A stretch of 64,000 nt of DNA, taken from contig JANCRA010000019.1 of the NCBI GenBank assembly GCA_024362935.1, forward strand, positions 2,076,001 to 2,140,000, read 5' to 3'. The stretch's first letter is position 1. The number at the start of each line of letters is the position of its first letter. The notes under the pieces are model-generated. The model did not search any database. It was not told the DNA's origin and saw nothing but the letters and a program-made list of their open reading frames with translations. Positions 13,009 through 26,000 of this stretch are shown here, piece by piece. The stretch comes from Setophaga petechia (taxonomy: Eukaryota; Chordata; Aves; Passeriformes; Parulidae). The position numbers and the translations under genes are program-made.

Positions 13009-16000
13009 TCTCATAGTCCTGAGGAATCAGTACATTTTATTCACAAGCTTCTTGAGGCTTGAGGGTTTTGATCAACTGCTACTTTAAAATACAGGAGTAA
13101 AATGCAGGACATGGCCTCAAAGTCACATGCTGTGTTTCTGCTCTCATTCTTTCCTGGGTCTTCTTTCCTTGATGTGCTTCTGCATAGCATGGGGTAGGTC
13201 ACAAGAAAAGGTAGCAGTACTCACAAGGGAAACTGCAGGTATCTGAAGCTGACCCAAGCTTTTCTGTTCTCTGTGAAGAGAGAGGCCTTTATAGAGCACC
13301 AGAGGTGAAATCCCACTCTGAGTGTCCTCTGGAACTCTCTGTCTTTACTGAGTAGAAGACTAATTTCTGAATCTAGGCCACTTTCAAAAGTGTGAATACC
13401 TCCCAGGGCACAAGCTGGTGTCAAATCAGAATCCCAAAGGCCCAAGTGACCTTACCATCCAGCAGGTCATATATTCATAGCCAACTTTTTGCATGTTGTC
13501 AGTGTCTGTTTGCTTGAGTCTCATCTGGATAGCGCAAAGATTAATCAGGTATTTATAAGCAATCTGACCTAGTACTGTAAAGACAATACAGTTCCTTTAC
13601 ACATAGTGAATAGTTAATTTGAATCCAGTGAAAAGCTATTTTTCTCCTGCAAAACCCTTTCTTCATTGAGTTTTGTTGGTGTTTTGGGGTTTTTTTTTTG
13701 TTTTTTGATGTTTCTAATTGTTAAAATACTTCCCTGCTCTATTCACTTTTCAGTATCTGAGTAAGTGGTAAGTGGAAATATTCAATCAACAAATCAGTTA
13801 TATTTGCATTTTTCTTGATTTAGGAAGGTATTCTCTTAGTCACTTTTGAAAAAGGTACTGCAGTTAGTTCTTGGTTCTTGTACAAACTTCTCCCTCATGT
13901 AAGAAGTGATGTCCAAATTGGCTGTGTAGTGAGAGCTTCACATCTATGGGAAAGAGCAAATATTGCTTTGGAAAGCCTGAGAAATTATGTGACTTTCTCT
14001 GTGCTTTTGCAGCCTCTCTGAAAGGAGATTCCCAAAGTAATTGGTGTTTGATGGAATGATACAAGGAAACTTTGTTTACTTACACTTTCTCAACCCTCCC
14101 TATACTTCATTTGCCTGGGATGTTCCCCTCCCACATAATGACAAAACAGTTGACTTTTTTGACTGCGAGTTATATTTTCCTCATTACTCTTAGACATTTC
14201 TATGATGAGTCATCTCTTCCTGGGACCTACACCAACTCATTGAGATTCACATGAACTCTTTCCTACTCACATTGCTTTGTGGACTGTTGGTTTGGGAAGC
14301 ATGTAAGAGGCCTGGTTTTTTTAGCTCTCTACCTTGACAGGCATACAAATAGCCTTGTTTGCCACAATCATATTTTTGATTCAAATCTGTATATAAGTTT
14401 AAATTCCTTTTTATTTCCCTGCAATGTTACCTTCAAACAGAGGGAGACTTTCAAGCTATCAGTAAATCTATAAAGAATTTTGAATAAAGTTCTTCTTTCA
14501 GTTTGAACAGCAAAATGATCACTTGTCAGAATTGATGATCATTTGCTTCAGGTAGAGACAGGCAATGGATAAAACTGGGAAATATGCTCAATTTCTTACC
14601 CATTTGATCTACTCTTCACACTCTTGCAGCGACCGTAGAGTAGCACTTAAATCACCACTTGGTTTCTTTCCAGTGCACTAATGAAGGTTCCCTTCACAGT
14701 TTCAAACACAACACCTTTACTTTGCACAGTACTGATTACTTTTCCACTAAGATTAGAGAGTTGTAGTCATGCAATTTCAAAAAGAAAAGGTTCTTAAATA
14801 TGGAATCCTTTGACTTGTGGTGGGAGAATGGACTTGGGTGAGAGAAATGTCCCCAAAAGGTACTTGAGACAGGCAAAAAAGAAAAGATAATACATTCAGC
14901 TTGCTCTAGATCTTGCTGACAGTGGGGAAACTGTAGACTTTGAAGGGAACTCTGTCTGCAGGTTCAGTAATGTGGTTCCTGCTGTCAAATGAAGGGAATT
15001 CAAAACACTTTATTTCTCTGAGGGATACTTTCCCACTTAATGGTAAGAAACCATTCCTATTTATGAAAACTACACTCAAGTGTTATATCCTAACACATGG
15101 GACTAAGTTGGGGCAGAAATTTTATTCTTGGAACTTCAATTAATTTTGCATATGGTGAGTATATTGTACTTTATACTCTCTGTGCACTGTATTTCATCCA
15201 AGGCAGCCCAAAGCTTTTGTTAATGCTTGAAAATATTTCAGCAGGAAGAATAGAGATTTTTCTCCCCATTCCTTGAATCAATCAAATGATTGATTGGCAG
15301 GTTTGCCAGACCCTGGTCAGTCTAGACTACCTTGCAAGTCCACTAATGCTGATGGAACTTGGTTGGTCAAATTCTATCTCAAACAGTAATTTAAATTTAA
15401 GATTATTTTCAGTTTGCTATGATCACTGCCTAGTAATCATTCACAAACATAACAAGGAATAATTTATTAGAAAACCTCATTTTCCTTAGCACTGCTTTAG
15501 GATTAGAACTAATTTCAAAATCTGACATATAACTATTAGCAATAGATATTATAGAAGTATATCTGGCATTTATAATCACAATTATGCAACAATAAATGCA
15601 ATAATACTGCTTGATTAATCCAAAGTATATGAAGTAAGTGAAAAAAGCTTTTTAACACACAACTTGGTGTAAGGTAAAATTACCTAAGGGATCTGAGAAT
15701 ATAAACCGTTTTTCTTAATATTAAGACTTTTAATAGTATACAATGCTAAAACCTTGTTTCTGAACATAAGGAAAATTCAGGGAGAAAAAAGGTGTTATTT
15801 ATAGTGTTCTTCAGTGCACTATTTCTGCTCTCAGTTATTTTTTTCTTTTCTCATTTGCCAGTCTGCCATTACTCTGTAAAGCTCTGCTCTATATAATTGT
15901 TTTCTTCCTTTCAAGACATAGATATAATCAATTGGTTAGGATCTTCTTACTACTCCAGGGGAAAGAAATGTGATACTTTATCCTTCTGAGTGCTATAAAT

Positions 16001-16611
16001 AAATAGCATCAGATTGTGGAAAAGACAACACCAATACTTTCAGGCATAGAAAAAAAAAGAAAAAGCACTTTCATTTTTACCGTATTCCCTAGTCTTTCCT
16101 TTTAACCTGATTATGCCTGGAATTGTTATGGGAAACTAAACAACTGACTATGTTTGGTTCTCTTCATATGTCTCTCTAAAAGCCTGCAAACACTGACAGT
16201 GCTCTGAAGCATTGCAGCAATTCTGAAACAGGGTTTTCTTTTTTCTATCTTCATACATATGCCAAAGGATTTTGCAAGGTTTCCTCACAAGCTGTTTTAG
16301 GAGATGACTGCAAAGACCTTTGTCTCAGCTTCCCATAATAGTCCAACACAGCCAGTGAAGGAACGCTGTGCACCTTTAGCAGTACAATCTTTTACACTCA
16401 CATAGTATATTGCAACACTAGAGATAAACATTTTTGAGTTGCTTTTTGAGATTTATTATAATATTTCTTACCAAACAGGATGGGAAGAGCTCAAAAGCAG
16501 TTTTATTTAGGTAAGATCTCTTTTGAAATTCAAAAATACACAGGCTAGTTTCAAATCAATTATTTATCTAGTGTTTGGGTGGTTTCATATGTTTTGTAAG
16601 TAGAAATACTT
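13009..16611. other. Intergenic DNA with possible minus-strand retrocopy at its left end
   Basis: The sequence at about 13,010-13,450 is slightly GC-richer and, on the minus strand, ends in AATAAA plus an A-rich tract. It contains a 74-codon minus frame (13,221-13,445) that I do not recognise. The remainder shows nothing. Confidence 0.35.
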
Positions 16612-16935
16612 ACAGAATCACAGAATCATTAAGGCTGGAAAAGACCTCCAAGATCACCAAGTTCAACCTCTCAACACCACTTTTACAACTAGATCATGGC
16701 ATTAAGTGCCACATCCAGTCATTTCCTGAACACCTTCAGAGAGGGTGATTCCATTACCTCTCTGGAAAATCTGTTCAACTGCATGACCACCCTTTCCATA
16801 AAGAAATTATTCCTGATATCCAGCCTGAACTTCCTCTGGCAGACCCTGGGGCTATGTCTTCTTGTTCTGCATGTACAGTACAGTGTACCCTTTAACAAGG
16901 TCTATTGGAAATCTTTTTACAGAACCAGTATGACT
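16612..16935 (-). mobile_element. CR1 LINE 3' fragment
   Basis: The plus strand shows the reversed CR1 end: 'cagaatcacagaatcattaa', 'ggctggaaaagacctccaag', 'tttcctgaacaccttcagag' and 'aattattcctgatatccagc'. About 320 bp, 5' truncated. An 86-codon frame at 16,696-16,956 is antisense CR1 sequence. Confidence 0.9.
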
Positions 16936-17394
16936 CTGACAAGCTTATTCAAATAATGTTTGATACCAATGTAAGTTTCCTTTACGTTTTGGAGGTATAA
17001 CTGAAGACCTCAGATAGACTCCTATGATGAAGCTTGGTCCCAAGAAAATGTAGAGAAAGATGGAGACATTTTTTCCCTACAACGGTAATTAAGGATGTCC
17101 ATAAGTTAAAAATGTAGTATGACAGCTTTTGAGAAGATTTTTCACCTTTTCTTGAGAGATGTCTAACAAACGTCATATTTTTGCTTTATCTATAGGTGTC
17201 CCTTTAGTAAAAATAAGGTATCTCAGAAGAGGTTATAAAGTACAGGTATTTCTATACTTTTGAAACTTCTACTCTATAGGGTTGTTAAATTAGCTTATTA
17301 TTAACAAAGATAAATCTACAGTACAAATATTATCAGTTCTGCCTTGTTTGCATTAGATTGCTGGTGAACACATGTTTGTTTAAACAAATTTCAT

Positions 17395-17585
17395 AATCAC
17401 TGAATAATTAAGTAGGATGGGATCTCTGAAAGCCATCTATTCCAAACCACATTCAAAGCTGATCAAATCAGGACAGGTTGTTTAGAAGTGATGTCCAGTT
17501 GCATCTTCAAGTGCCTCTAAGATTCCCAGCCTCTCTGAGCATCCTTGTAGTCAACCACATTCAAGAGCTGTTTTATTGGGTGAGG
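17395..17585 (-). mobile_element. Diverged CR1-like fragment
   Basis: Weak similarity to the reversed CR1 3' region: 'taggatgggatctctgaaag', 'gtgatgtccagttgcatctt', 'ctctctgagcatcc'. It is much older than the copy at 16.6 kb; assignment is tentative. Confidence 0.45.
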
Positions 17586-20500
17586 GTTTTTTGGTAAGTT
17601 TAGAAGAACAATAATAAAAAAAAAAAAATCAGAATTTCTTATTTTCTAGTTTGTTCCCATTTCATTGTGTTTTATCGCTGTGCACCTCCAATAAAAGTCT
17701 GGAAACCTCATCTGTATGCTCTTATTATGTAATTATAATATCTTTCCTTAGTGCTGCATGAAGAAATGCTTTCATGAAAATTGTCAGTAACAATTATATG
17801 CACTGTTCATTGTTCATCAATTTTATTAATTTACTATCCCTGAAAACAATTATGTGTAGACAAAAATATATAGTCTGCATAAGTTCCAATTATTCCATTA
17901 CCTCATTTATTCACTCTGTTTTGTGAAAAATGAATTTTAAAAGAGTAAGAAATCAGCTAGAATTCATAAAGTTTCCAAAGCTTTACGAAATCTAAATCCA
18001 TTAGATAATTTATTCCTAGAAAATAATTTAGCTACTTTGATTTATAATGGAGCTTGGAGCAGAGAAAACAGTACCCTCCTAACAAAACTCAGACAGATTG
18101 GTTCCTAATTACAATGTTATATGTTCCAGAGTCATGTAGTCTTTTGGGTTTTGTCTGTATTCTTCTCTGAGAAGAGACATCCATATAAAACAGCTGCAGC
18201 TCCAAAAGGACTTTAAGTGGTAAATTGATTTGATTGATTCAAATTTGATTACATACTGGAAACACATTTAGTTCAAGTTAAGCACATTAGCACACATCAG
18301 CTAGAATAAAATTCCAATTGCTTCTTTGTTATTCATTAATGGAACTTAATGACTCCAACAAAACATTAATGAAGAAAAAATATTGGCTTGCATAATTCAT
18401 TTGGAAAAATTAATTAATTGTTGTATTAAGGGCAGTCTATTCCATGGAGTAATTACTGAAGCTTTGGTGGGGAATGCTTCATGATATTTATTTTGCAAGC
18501 TGTTGTTTACTCCTTTCATTTCACATTGATTTCGTTATGCAGATAGTATAGTTTTCCTGCAGAAGGAAATGAAACACACTTTGTAATGATGCTCCTAACT
18601 AAATATTTGTAATTGAGAGGGTCAGCACAGTTTAACACTCAAGCTGTCGGCATGATTTTTACTACTTCCAGCACCTACTGGAAAGATGAGAAAATTTGAC
18701 AAGAGATAATATGCAAAGTCAAGAAAGACCTTTGATAGAGCCAATTCACCTGTTCCAGTGTACAACATAGATAGTCACTTCTGTTCAGCTGAAGCTTTGT
18801 AACAAGTAGCAAATAATTTCTGGGGCAGTATTTTCTTCTTGGTAACATCCATTAAGATATACATGAGAATTTCCCATAATTCCTTAATAAAGACAATGAA
18901 GATATAATCGAAAAACTTGGGTTTTTTTCTTTTTTTGTTTTCTTTTGGCCAATTAGTTATTCTGTAAATAAGGCAGATAGAAGTTCACTGTAATTTCTGC
19001 TTTCAAAGGAGATTTAGCTCTTTAGAGAAGCTAATTGCCAGTTGACAAAATTAATTTTCATTAAAAAATGACATGAAAGGGGTTTTAGGTGAAGTAGCAA
19101 GTAGCTTTGTTGAAAGCAAAAACAAAGTTTACCTGTAGAGATATAGTTCACCGGAGCCAAGTGTCACTTACCTGATAATGGATATCTGAGAAGAAAAAAT
19201 ATTTAAAATATCAACAGCTCCCTTAAATGATTCCCCGAGGACAGAAGAATTTTTTAGAGTATTTCTTTTGCTTTTTTTCCTTTCATGGAAAAGATATGTT
19301 CCTTTATGTATGTTAGGTGAAAGGGAAATATGTGAGTGAAAATATTGCATACTTCTAGCCAGAATGCCAGAAGAGCCAGTCCACTGAGCACTTGGAAGGC
19401 TCTGCAGGATCTTGATGTAAAGTGGAACCATATGTCATCATATTTATTAAACTGTACAAAATAAAGCAGTGTTTTGTTCTGTAGCTGGGTTCTTGTTGTT
19501 ACTTAGGAATTTGATGGGTTTAATGAACAGTGTTTGGCTGTTTAATTTTGTCTATTTAATCATTGCTTCAACAGAAAGGCAAAAGCTGTTTGTTTATATG
19601 ACTTTTGGCATTTTGATCACAGACTATGCTCCATGTATGATTCGAGTTTTTTCTTTTTCCTCTTTAGGAATTAATTTTAGCAACTTCTGCTCTCTAACCA
19701 GCAAAGAAACTGCCTGACCACCAGAGATATGATCCAAAGCTTACTGTAATTTATGTGATATTCTCCCTGCATTTAGTAGGATTTGCATTAAATTTTCCAC
19801 TTAGCAATATGCATGGAACATGGTAGGATGCAAACAGATGATGGAGATGTGTTAGTTTAGGTGGTCAGAGATAGAATTAATTACTAAAATCCTTTAGAAA
19901 TTTCTTTTCAGGTGGCAATTTTTTGACAAATATTAAGTCATTTCAATGGTACTACTGAGGAATAAAACAAAATACTGCAAGCAATCCTCCTGGGTTTGGA
20001 TGGGAAGAGATAGTCAAGAGAAAAACTTTCTCCAGTTACTTTTATGATAACAGAGAAAAGGACACACTATTTATGTAAATTGAGGTAGAAAATGAAAGTC
20101 ATTACCAAGTAAAGACATAATTTTCCTTCATCATGGGTTAAAAAAAAGTAAATAAAAAAAATATAAAAGAAGGTTTAGGAGAAGTCTTAAACCTTCTTTT
20201 CTCCAGCTTCTGACTGCTACTAGGTAAGGCCTTCCAGTGAAGCTGAAAATTATCCACAATATCAAAGACTCAGCAGCTCCTGTGCCTTTTACTCTTTGGG
20301 AAGACTTTACTGTCATGACAGGCTGGATTTTCTGATGTTTTTGAGAACAAAGGACAAAACCACAAAATAATCGGAAGAAAAAAACTCTGGAGTGCTACTG
20401 GGGATTCAAGTCTTCCATCTCTCTCCTGACAGTGAACGTCAGGCCAGCAGCAAATGAAAGAGAGGAACAATGGAAAAGACACCTTTGTTTTTTCTATTAA

Positions 20501-21920
20501 TTTTCAATGCATGAACACGTAGCATGCCACACGATGGCAGCACAGGCTGCAAAATGCAGAGGGGCTGCTGTACACAAAAAAAGGGACAAACAGAGACGAT
20601 TTAACGTTGAAGCTCCTGTCTTAAAAAGGCTTCTGAGGGGTAGGGTATCACTGAACATTACTGGCTGCAAAGTGAGGTTTTCCTGTACACAAGCCACGTC
20701 TGTAGATATCACTTTTCCACCAAAGACTGTCTTTTTGAGATGGTATAGGTATTTCTTCTCAGAATTGTAAGGACTTTATTGTCCCTAGTGACCTTTTAAT
20801 TTCCCACTGCCCCAAATTTTCTGTGTTTTCTTTAAACAGAAGTAACGCCTTCATCTCAGGATGCACTGCTGCAGTCTGTGACCTGCTCCACCTGCACAAG
20901 GTGAAGGTTACAGCTTGGACAGGGCATACTTGAATGTGGAGAGTGGTTCTAGCAGAAATCTCTGCTTTTAACATACATCTCTGGCACCATTTCAAAGATT
21001 TCAGGTTTCAAAAGGAAAGGCAAAATGAACCTCAGGAAGGAAAATACGTTGTAATTTTGAAAACTGATTGAAGGCAGGCTTGGAAACTGTGATGAAGAAG
21101 GACTAGGTTTGAAATCTGAACAAGGTGCCCTTCTCTGCTGCCTTTTAAACTCCCTCTTTGGTTTTTTTACTTCCTTTTAGTTCCAGAAATCCTGGACATC
21201 TGAATTTGTGCTCCTTTTTCTTCTGTTGGTGATTAAGTGGTTTCTAGCAGACAAACACACACTAAATGAAAATACAAAAATCATAGCACTTACAAAAAAG
21301 AAAGTGCCATCTAGAAAGAAAATTTAATGCATCACTTTGTCTAGGTATGGGATTATATACCTTTTAATTCTATTTCACCCTAACATGATTTTGTGGTTTA
21401 TTACTGCAACCTTTAGTCTGCATTTTGCTCGTTTGCAGCAGCCCAGGATGCAGTTTGGGTTGGAACTGATTATTAGAATCTCTCTCTTTTCTGCCATCGC
21501 ATGCTGCCATCCTGAGGCCAGTTCCCGCAGTGCCGGGAGCCGCGCATGCTGCGGGCTGGCCGTGTCGGGATGCACAAGCACTGTGCATGTCTGCCTGCTG
21601 AGAGACCACCCCACACAAAAGTTTGAGTCTTTTGAGAACCATCACAGCTTCAGAGGTAGCTCAAGATGATTTTTTATTTTCATTCCAAGCAGTTAAATTA
21701 AATTTTGCTTTTAGTAATCACTCAAGTTTATCTTGTACTTTTAGTCCCTATTTTTTAGTCTGAAACCATGCAGTAAGTATTTTTACAATTGAAGGAAGGT
21801 TAAATTGGTGTAGTTCTTCACTTGATTAATATAATTTTGCCAGGCACAATCATTCTATGCCTTTTCTGGATCATAGATTATCAGCCTCTATTGTCTTGGC
21901 CACAATAACTCCCTGAAGTG
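17586..21920. other. Intergenic AT-rich DNA
   Basis: No gene seen. A GC-richer patch at about 21,430-21,620 (several CpGs) has overlapping frames on both strands without recognisable content. Confidence 0.5.
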
Positions 21921-22627
21921 TTATAGGCTGGGGACAGTGTGGCTGGACAGTGCCCAGGCAGAAAGGGATCTGGGCGTACTACTCAACAACAGACTGAACA
22001 TGAGCCAGCAGTGTGTCCTGGTAGCCAAGAAGGCCAGTGGCATCCTGGCCTGTATCAGGAACAGTGTGGCCAGCAGGAGCAGGGAGGTCACTCTTCCCCT
22101 GAACTCGGCAATGGTGAGATCACACCTTGAGTGCTGTGTCCAGTTCTGGCCCCTCAGTTTGGGAAGGACATTGAGATGCTGGAGCATGTCCAGAGGAGGC
22201 AACGAGGCTGGTGAGGGGCTTGGAACACAAACCCAGTGGAACAACTGAGGGAGCTGGGGGTGTTTAGCCTGGAGGAAAGGAGACTAAGGGGTCACCCTAC
22301 CACTCTCTACAACTTCCTGAGAGGTGGTTGTAGCCAGGTGGGGGTTGGTCTCTTTCTCCAAGCAACAAATGTCAGAAATGAGAGGGCACAATCTCAAACT
22401 GTGTCAGGGGAAATATAGGTTGGATATTAGGAAGAAGTTTTTCACAGAAAGAGTGATAAAATATTGGAATGGCCTGCCTGGGGAGGTAATGGAGTCAACA
22501 TCCCTGGATGTGCTCAGAAAAAGACTGGATATGGCACCTGGTGCTATGGTTTAGTTAAGGTGTTCAGGGCATGGGTTAGATGATCTTGAAGGTTTCTTCC
22601 AAACTAGTCATTCTGTGATTCTGTGTG
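21921..22627 (+). mobile_element. CR1 LINE 3' fragment with intact octamer-like 3' end
   Basis: About 700 bp matching CR1: 'gcagaaagggatctgggcgt', 'caatggtgagatcacaccttg', 'tgtccagttctggcccctca', 'gtttagcctggaggaaagg', 'tattaggaagaagtttttc', and the end 'gttagatgatcttgaagg...attctgtgattctgtg'. The repeated ATTCTGTG is the CR1 3' terminus. Open frames here on both strands are remnants or shadows of the element. Confidence 0.93.
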
Positions 22628-22767
22628 TAAGTGGTGTATAAGTCATGACTGGTTATCTTTGGGTCCTAAACGCTGTCCTAGAATTTGGGAGGATAAGTAT
22701 GTCACCTTCATAGCTGCTCACTGTTTCTAGTATATGTTTTAATCAGAGGAAAAAGCTCTGAAATGAA

Positions 22768-23170
22768 AGTGGATGTTGCCAAGCTTTGGGATAACACACT
22801 CATGAAGATGAGTGAGGCCAGCCAGGTAAATGGAAGTGAGAGGCGCAGCAGGAACTGGGAATTGTGACCATTAAGATAACAAAGGTCATCATACCAGCCA
22901 TGTGGGTGGGCATGGAGAAGGAGGCAGGAGACAAAGACTCAGGAGCAAGAGTGAGACTGTTGCAAGACTGGCACATGGGGAGACTGTGAGGGTATAAAAA
23001 CCCAGGGGTTCCTTGCCTGGGGATCCTCCTCAGATGCACCAGCTCGAGCTGTTCTGTGTTACTGCACCATGAATAAATGGCTTTATGGAGTGAGACATCT
23101 GAGACTTTGCCATAGGAAACCTGGGGTAAAACTGGTGAGGAAACCCGGTCTGACTGTGTGAGTGGGATGT
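22768..23170 (+). mobile_element. LTR-like element with TATA box and poly(A) signal
   Basis: TATAAAA at 22993-22999 and AATAAA at 23072-23077 lie 79 bp apart in a GC-richer block starting TGTTGCC. This is the layout of a retroviral LTR. The 3' limit is unclear and no duplication of flanking bases was found. It sits 140 bp past the CR1 copy ending at 22.63 kb. Confidence 0.45.
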
Positions 23171-24902
23171 GTGATGAGTCAGGCAGGGACCCATTGGGTC
23201 ACTGGAGCCTCCTGCTGTGAAGGGGCTTCAGTCCCAGCTGTGAAAATCCCTGGCATCAGGAGAGCAAATGCCAGAGAGGCTTGTGAATGGTCAGACTGGG
23301 AAATTTCCTTAACAAATGAGCCCCACGAGTTTCTATTTCAGCTCACAATGACAGAATGGGTAAAAAGATTTGGTTCAAAGTGACATTTACTCTTTTGTTC
23401 AACTGTGGACTCCTCTGTGTCAAAGAAATCATCTGCTTTGGGCCCAATAGGAAGAATGAGTGTCAAAATGTAAAGTGAGTCCTGTTATAGACTGGACTAG
23501 TAGTTAATGCAGTCCTGTATTGTGTTTCTAAAATCAACTGCAGATATGTTAAATGATGAACCATAAAACTAGCTATTTATTAGTAATAAAATTGTTTGTT
23601 TTCAACTAGTGCTGAAAATGAAACTCAGTTTCTTTAACTGTTGTCTCTGACATCCTCTCCAATGTAGTTGCAGTGTTTTCTTCTTTGTGTAAAACAATAA
23701 TTCTTTAGAACTAATTGCATAAGAGATAGTCTCCATGTGACTCACTGCAATATTTAATTTTAAATATTTTCATATTTAGGATCAGTGGATTTGTTCAGGA
23801 TGGAGCTTTACTGACAAAAAGCACAGGATGGAGCTTGGAGGATCCAAGTTTCCCAGGTTCTCTTTCAATCAAAAACTGCCATCAGGATCCTCAAAAAACA
23901 CTGAAAAAAACACAGATAGACTTCTTTCCTGACTTCTGACAGCAGAAGAAACGTAAATGTAGCAGCATAAAGTTGTAGGACAGGAGAAAGAGAACTGTCA
24001 AGCATTCTGTTTCACAGCTTACTGTTATAGAATACATTAAGCTGTAAAACTGATTCAGGATCTTTATCCTGTGATCCTAAGTTAAACCAAGAATGCATAC
24101 AGCCTGTAGCTAAATGCCCTTTCTAAAGCTTCTACAAACAAAAATACATTAAATATGGAATTAATTATAATGTTCTTTTCTGCAGAGGTTTCTTTGGGAA
24201 AACTTGAAGTGCCAGATCTAGTGGAAGTCAGTTCTGGAACTATTACATCCTCTTTAAGCATGAATTGGTACAAGTATTTCTTATCTCTGTAAGTACGTGT
24301 GGCTAGATTTGCATAAATTTTCATTGTTTGTTTGTTTTTTTTTCTTTAAAGCAAACTTGTGATACGATTTAATTCTTGCCTATAGTAGATTTCTTAGGTA
24401 ATAAATTGATAAGTGAGCTTGGAGAAAATCAGCTCATAACACATTAGTGAGAATATTATAATTAAAATATTCATGGCTTGTTGAAACTTGGATAAGTATG
24501 AAAATCAATGCAGTAGAGACACTCAGTTGTCATATATGAATATTAGGATAAGAGGAGAAGTCCATATTACCTCAACTGAAATAGAGAAAAAATCTTTTCC
24601 TTTGAACTAACATGAGATAGAGAAACATGAAATGTGTGGATAACTGTTCTGTATAAACTATAATTATCATTCTGAGGAAAAAAAAGTCATGTTTCCTTTT
24701 GTAAGATGAATGAAAATACTTATAGTCCTATGAGTACATGAGAGGAATAGAGTAAAAAGCAGCACCATATGATGAAATCCTGGTGGAATACTGAGGTGCT
24801 GCTGCATCTGTTGACTGGAGAAGCACCCAACTGTGTTAGGCTGTGTTTCACATTTGATAATGCTGTCCTTTACCTTTCAATCAAAGTTCTTTGATTCACT
24901 TC
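23171..24902. other. Intergenic DNA between LTR-like elements
   Basis: Bases to about 23,400 may still belong to the retroviral element at 22.77 kb. The rest shows nothing. Confidence 0.45.
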
Positions 24903-25297
24903 TGTCGTGGTTTAACCTCAACAGGCAGCTAAAACAGCTGCTTGCTCACTCCCCTGCAGAGGGGTAGGGGAGAAAATAAGAGCAAAAGTGTGAAAAGCCA
25001 TGGGTTGAGATAAGAACAGGAAGACAGATTCTATAATTCCAAATGTCCCTCCTTCTGCTTTCCTCCTGCAGTTCTGGTCAGCTGGGATCAGCTGTCCTAA
25101 CTGTGCCCCCTCCCAACTCCTTGTGCTCTCCCACCATCCTCACTGGTTTGGTGGGGTGAGGAGCAGAAAAGACCTTGGTTCAGTGTAAGGGCTGCTCAAC
25201 ACTAAGAAAAACACCCCAAACTTATCAATGCTAATTTCATGCCAAACCCTTACCGCAGCACCACCCAAGCTACCAGGCTCCAGCCAAAACCAATACA
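24903..25297 (+). mobile_element. Solo LTR of an avian endogenous retrovirus (ERVL-type, TGTCGTGGTTTAACC family)
   Basis: It starts TGTCGTGGTTTAACC and has 'cccctgcag...ggagaaaataag', 'gggttgagataagaacagg' and 'ctgtgccccctcccaactcct', blocks I recognise from a common avian LTR, and it ends CCAATACA. Flanking pentamers ACTTC and ACTTA match at four of five bases and may be the target-site duplication. At about 395 bp it is shorter than usual, so an internal deletion is likely. No coding part is attached. Confidence 0.75.
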
Positions 25298-25333
25298 ACT
25301 TATTTAGAGTGTATATCACTTATTTAGAGTGTA
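25298..25333 (+). repeat. 16-bp direct repeat beside LTR end
   Basis: ACTTATTTAGAGTGTA occurs at 25298-25313 and again at 25318-25333, directly after the LTR's terminal ACA. Confidence 0.95.
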
Positions 25334-26000
25334 CCTAGTCTGAAGTGTAGGCTCTTGTTTGTTTTCTGCCTGTACAGGGTAAGCACAGTAAATCTCTCAT
25401 CTACGAGTCTTGCTATTAGCTTGCTATTAGCTTGCTATTAGCTGGAGTAACTTCAGACACTTCAGTCTTTGGCTACAAAGCTGTTACCAGCTCTCCTACA
25501 GGAGTGAAGGATTGAGGCAAATAAAATTTGCAGCAATACAAAAAGCATAAATACTGTTTCTCTAGCATGTCACACCATTATACATTTTTGCTCTCAGCCT
25601 TTGTTTCAGTTTTGTAATTTCAATTCCTTGTGTTTTTCAAGCAACTGGAATAGTTTATGCCAATATCTTTGAAAAAGAGTTTGTCTTAGCCACTGGTGCT
25701 CTAACTGGTTCATGTTCTCTGGGAACTGGCCCAAGAGATGAATGCTGCAGATCTGAAAGGGCACAAAACTTAGGGAACTGCCAACTTGTTCTTCCGTGCA
25801 TTTGCACCTTAGATAGTAGGGAAGTTCATGCACTCCATCGTGGTACACTTTTCCCGTGAAGCTCAGGAGTTACTACTTGGCGCTAAGAGGGATTTTTGCC
25901 ATAATTTCTTTTGCTTCTAGTCTTCATTTCCTCTGATAGCTACTACACCAGGATATTATTATTTTTCATACGAACATCATAAAGCATTTGGGAATGCACT
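25334..26000. other. Spacer between two LTRs
   Basis: It contains an 80-codon minus frame (25,606-25,848) rich in Gln, His and Leu that is not recognisable. No retroviral protein motif was seen. Confidence 0.45.
25410..25442 (+). repeat. Three perfect tandem copies of TTGCTATTAGC
   Basis: The 11-bp unit occurs three times without mismatch at 25410-25420, 25421-25431 and 25432-25442. Confidence 0.97.

Noticed and set aside
21370..21669. Overlapping frames of 79-110 codons on both strands
   Set aside because: A local GC-richer patch with no recognisable domain and no splice or poly(A) context.
25410..25442. Spaced-repeat or CRISPR-like pattern
   Set aside because: Units are contiguous with no spacers, and the genome is eukaryotic; it is a simple tandem repeat.
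25606..25848. 80-codon minus frame between two LTRs, considered as a retroviral remnant
   Set aside because: No protease, polymerase, integrase or envelope motif is visible.
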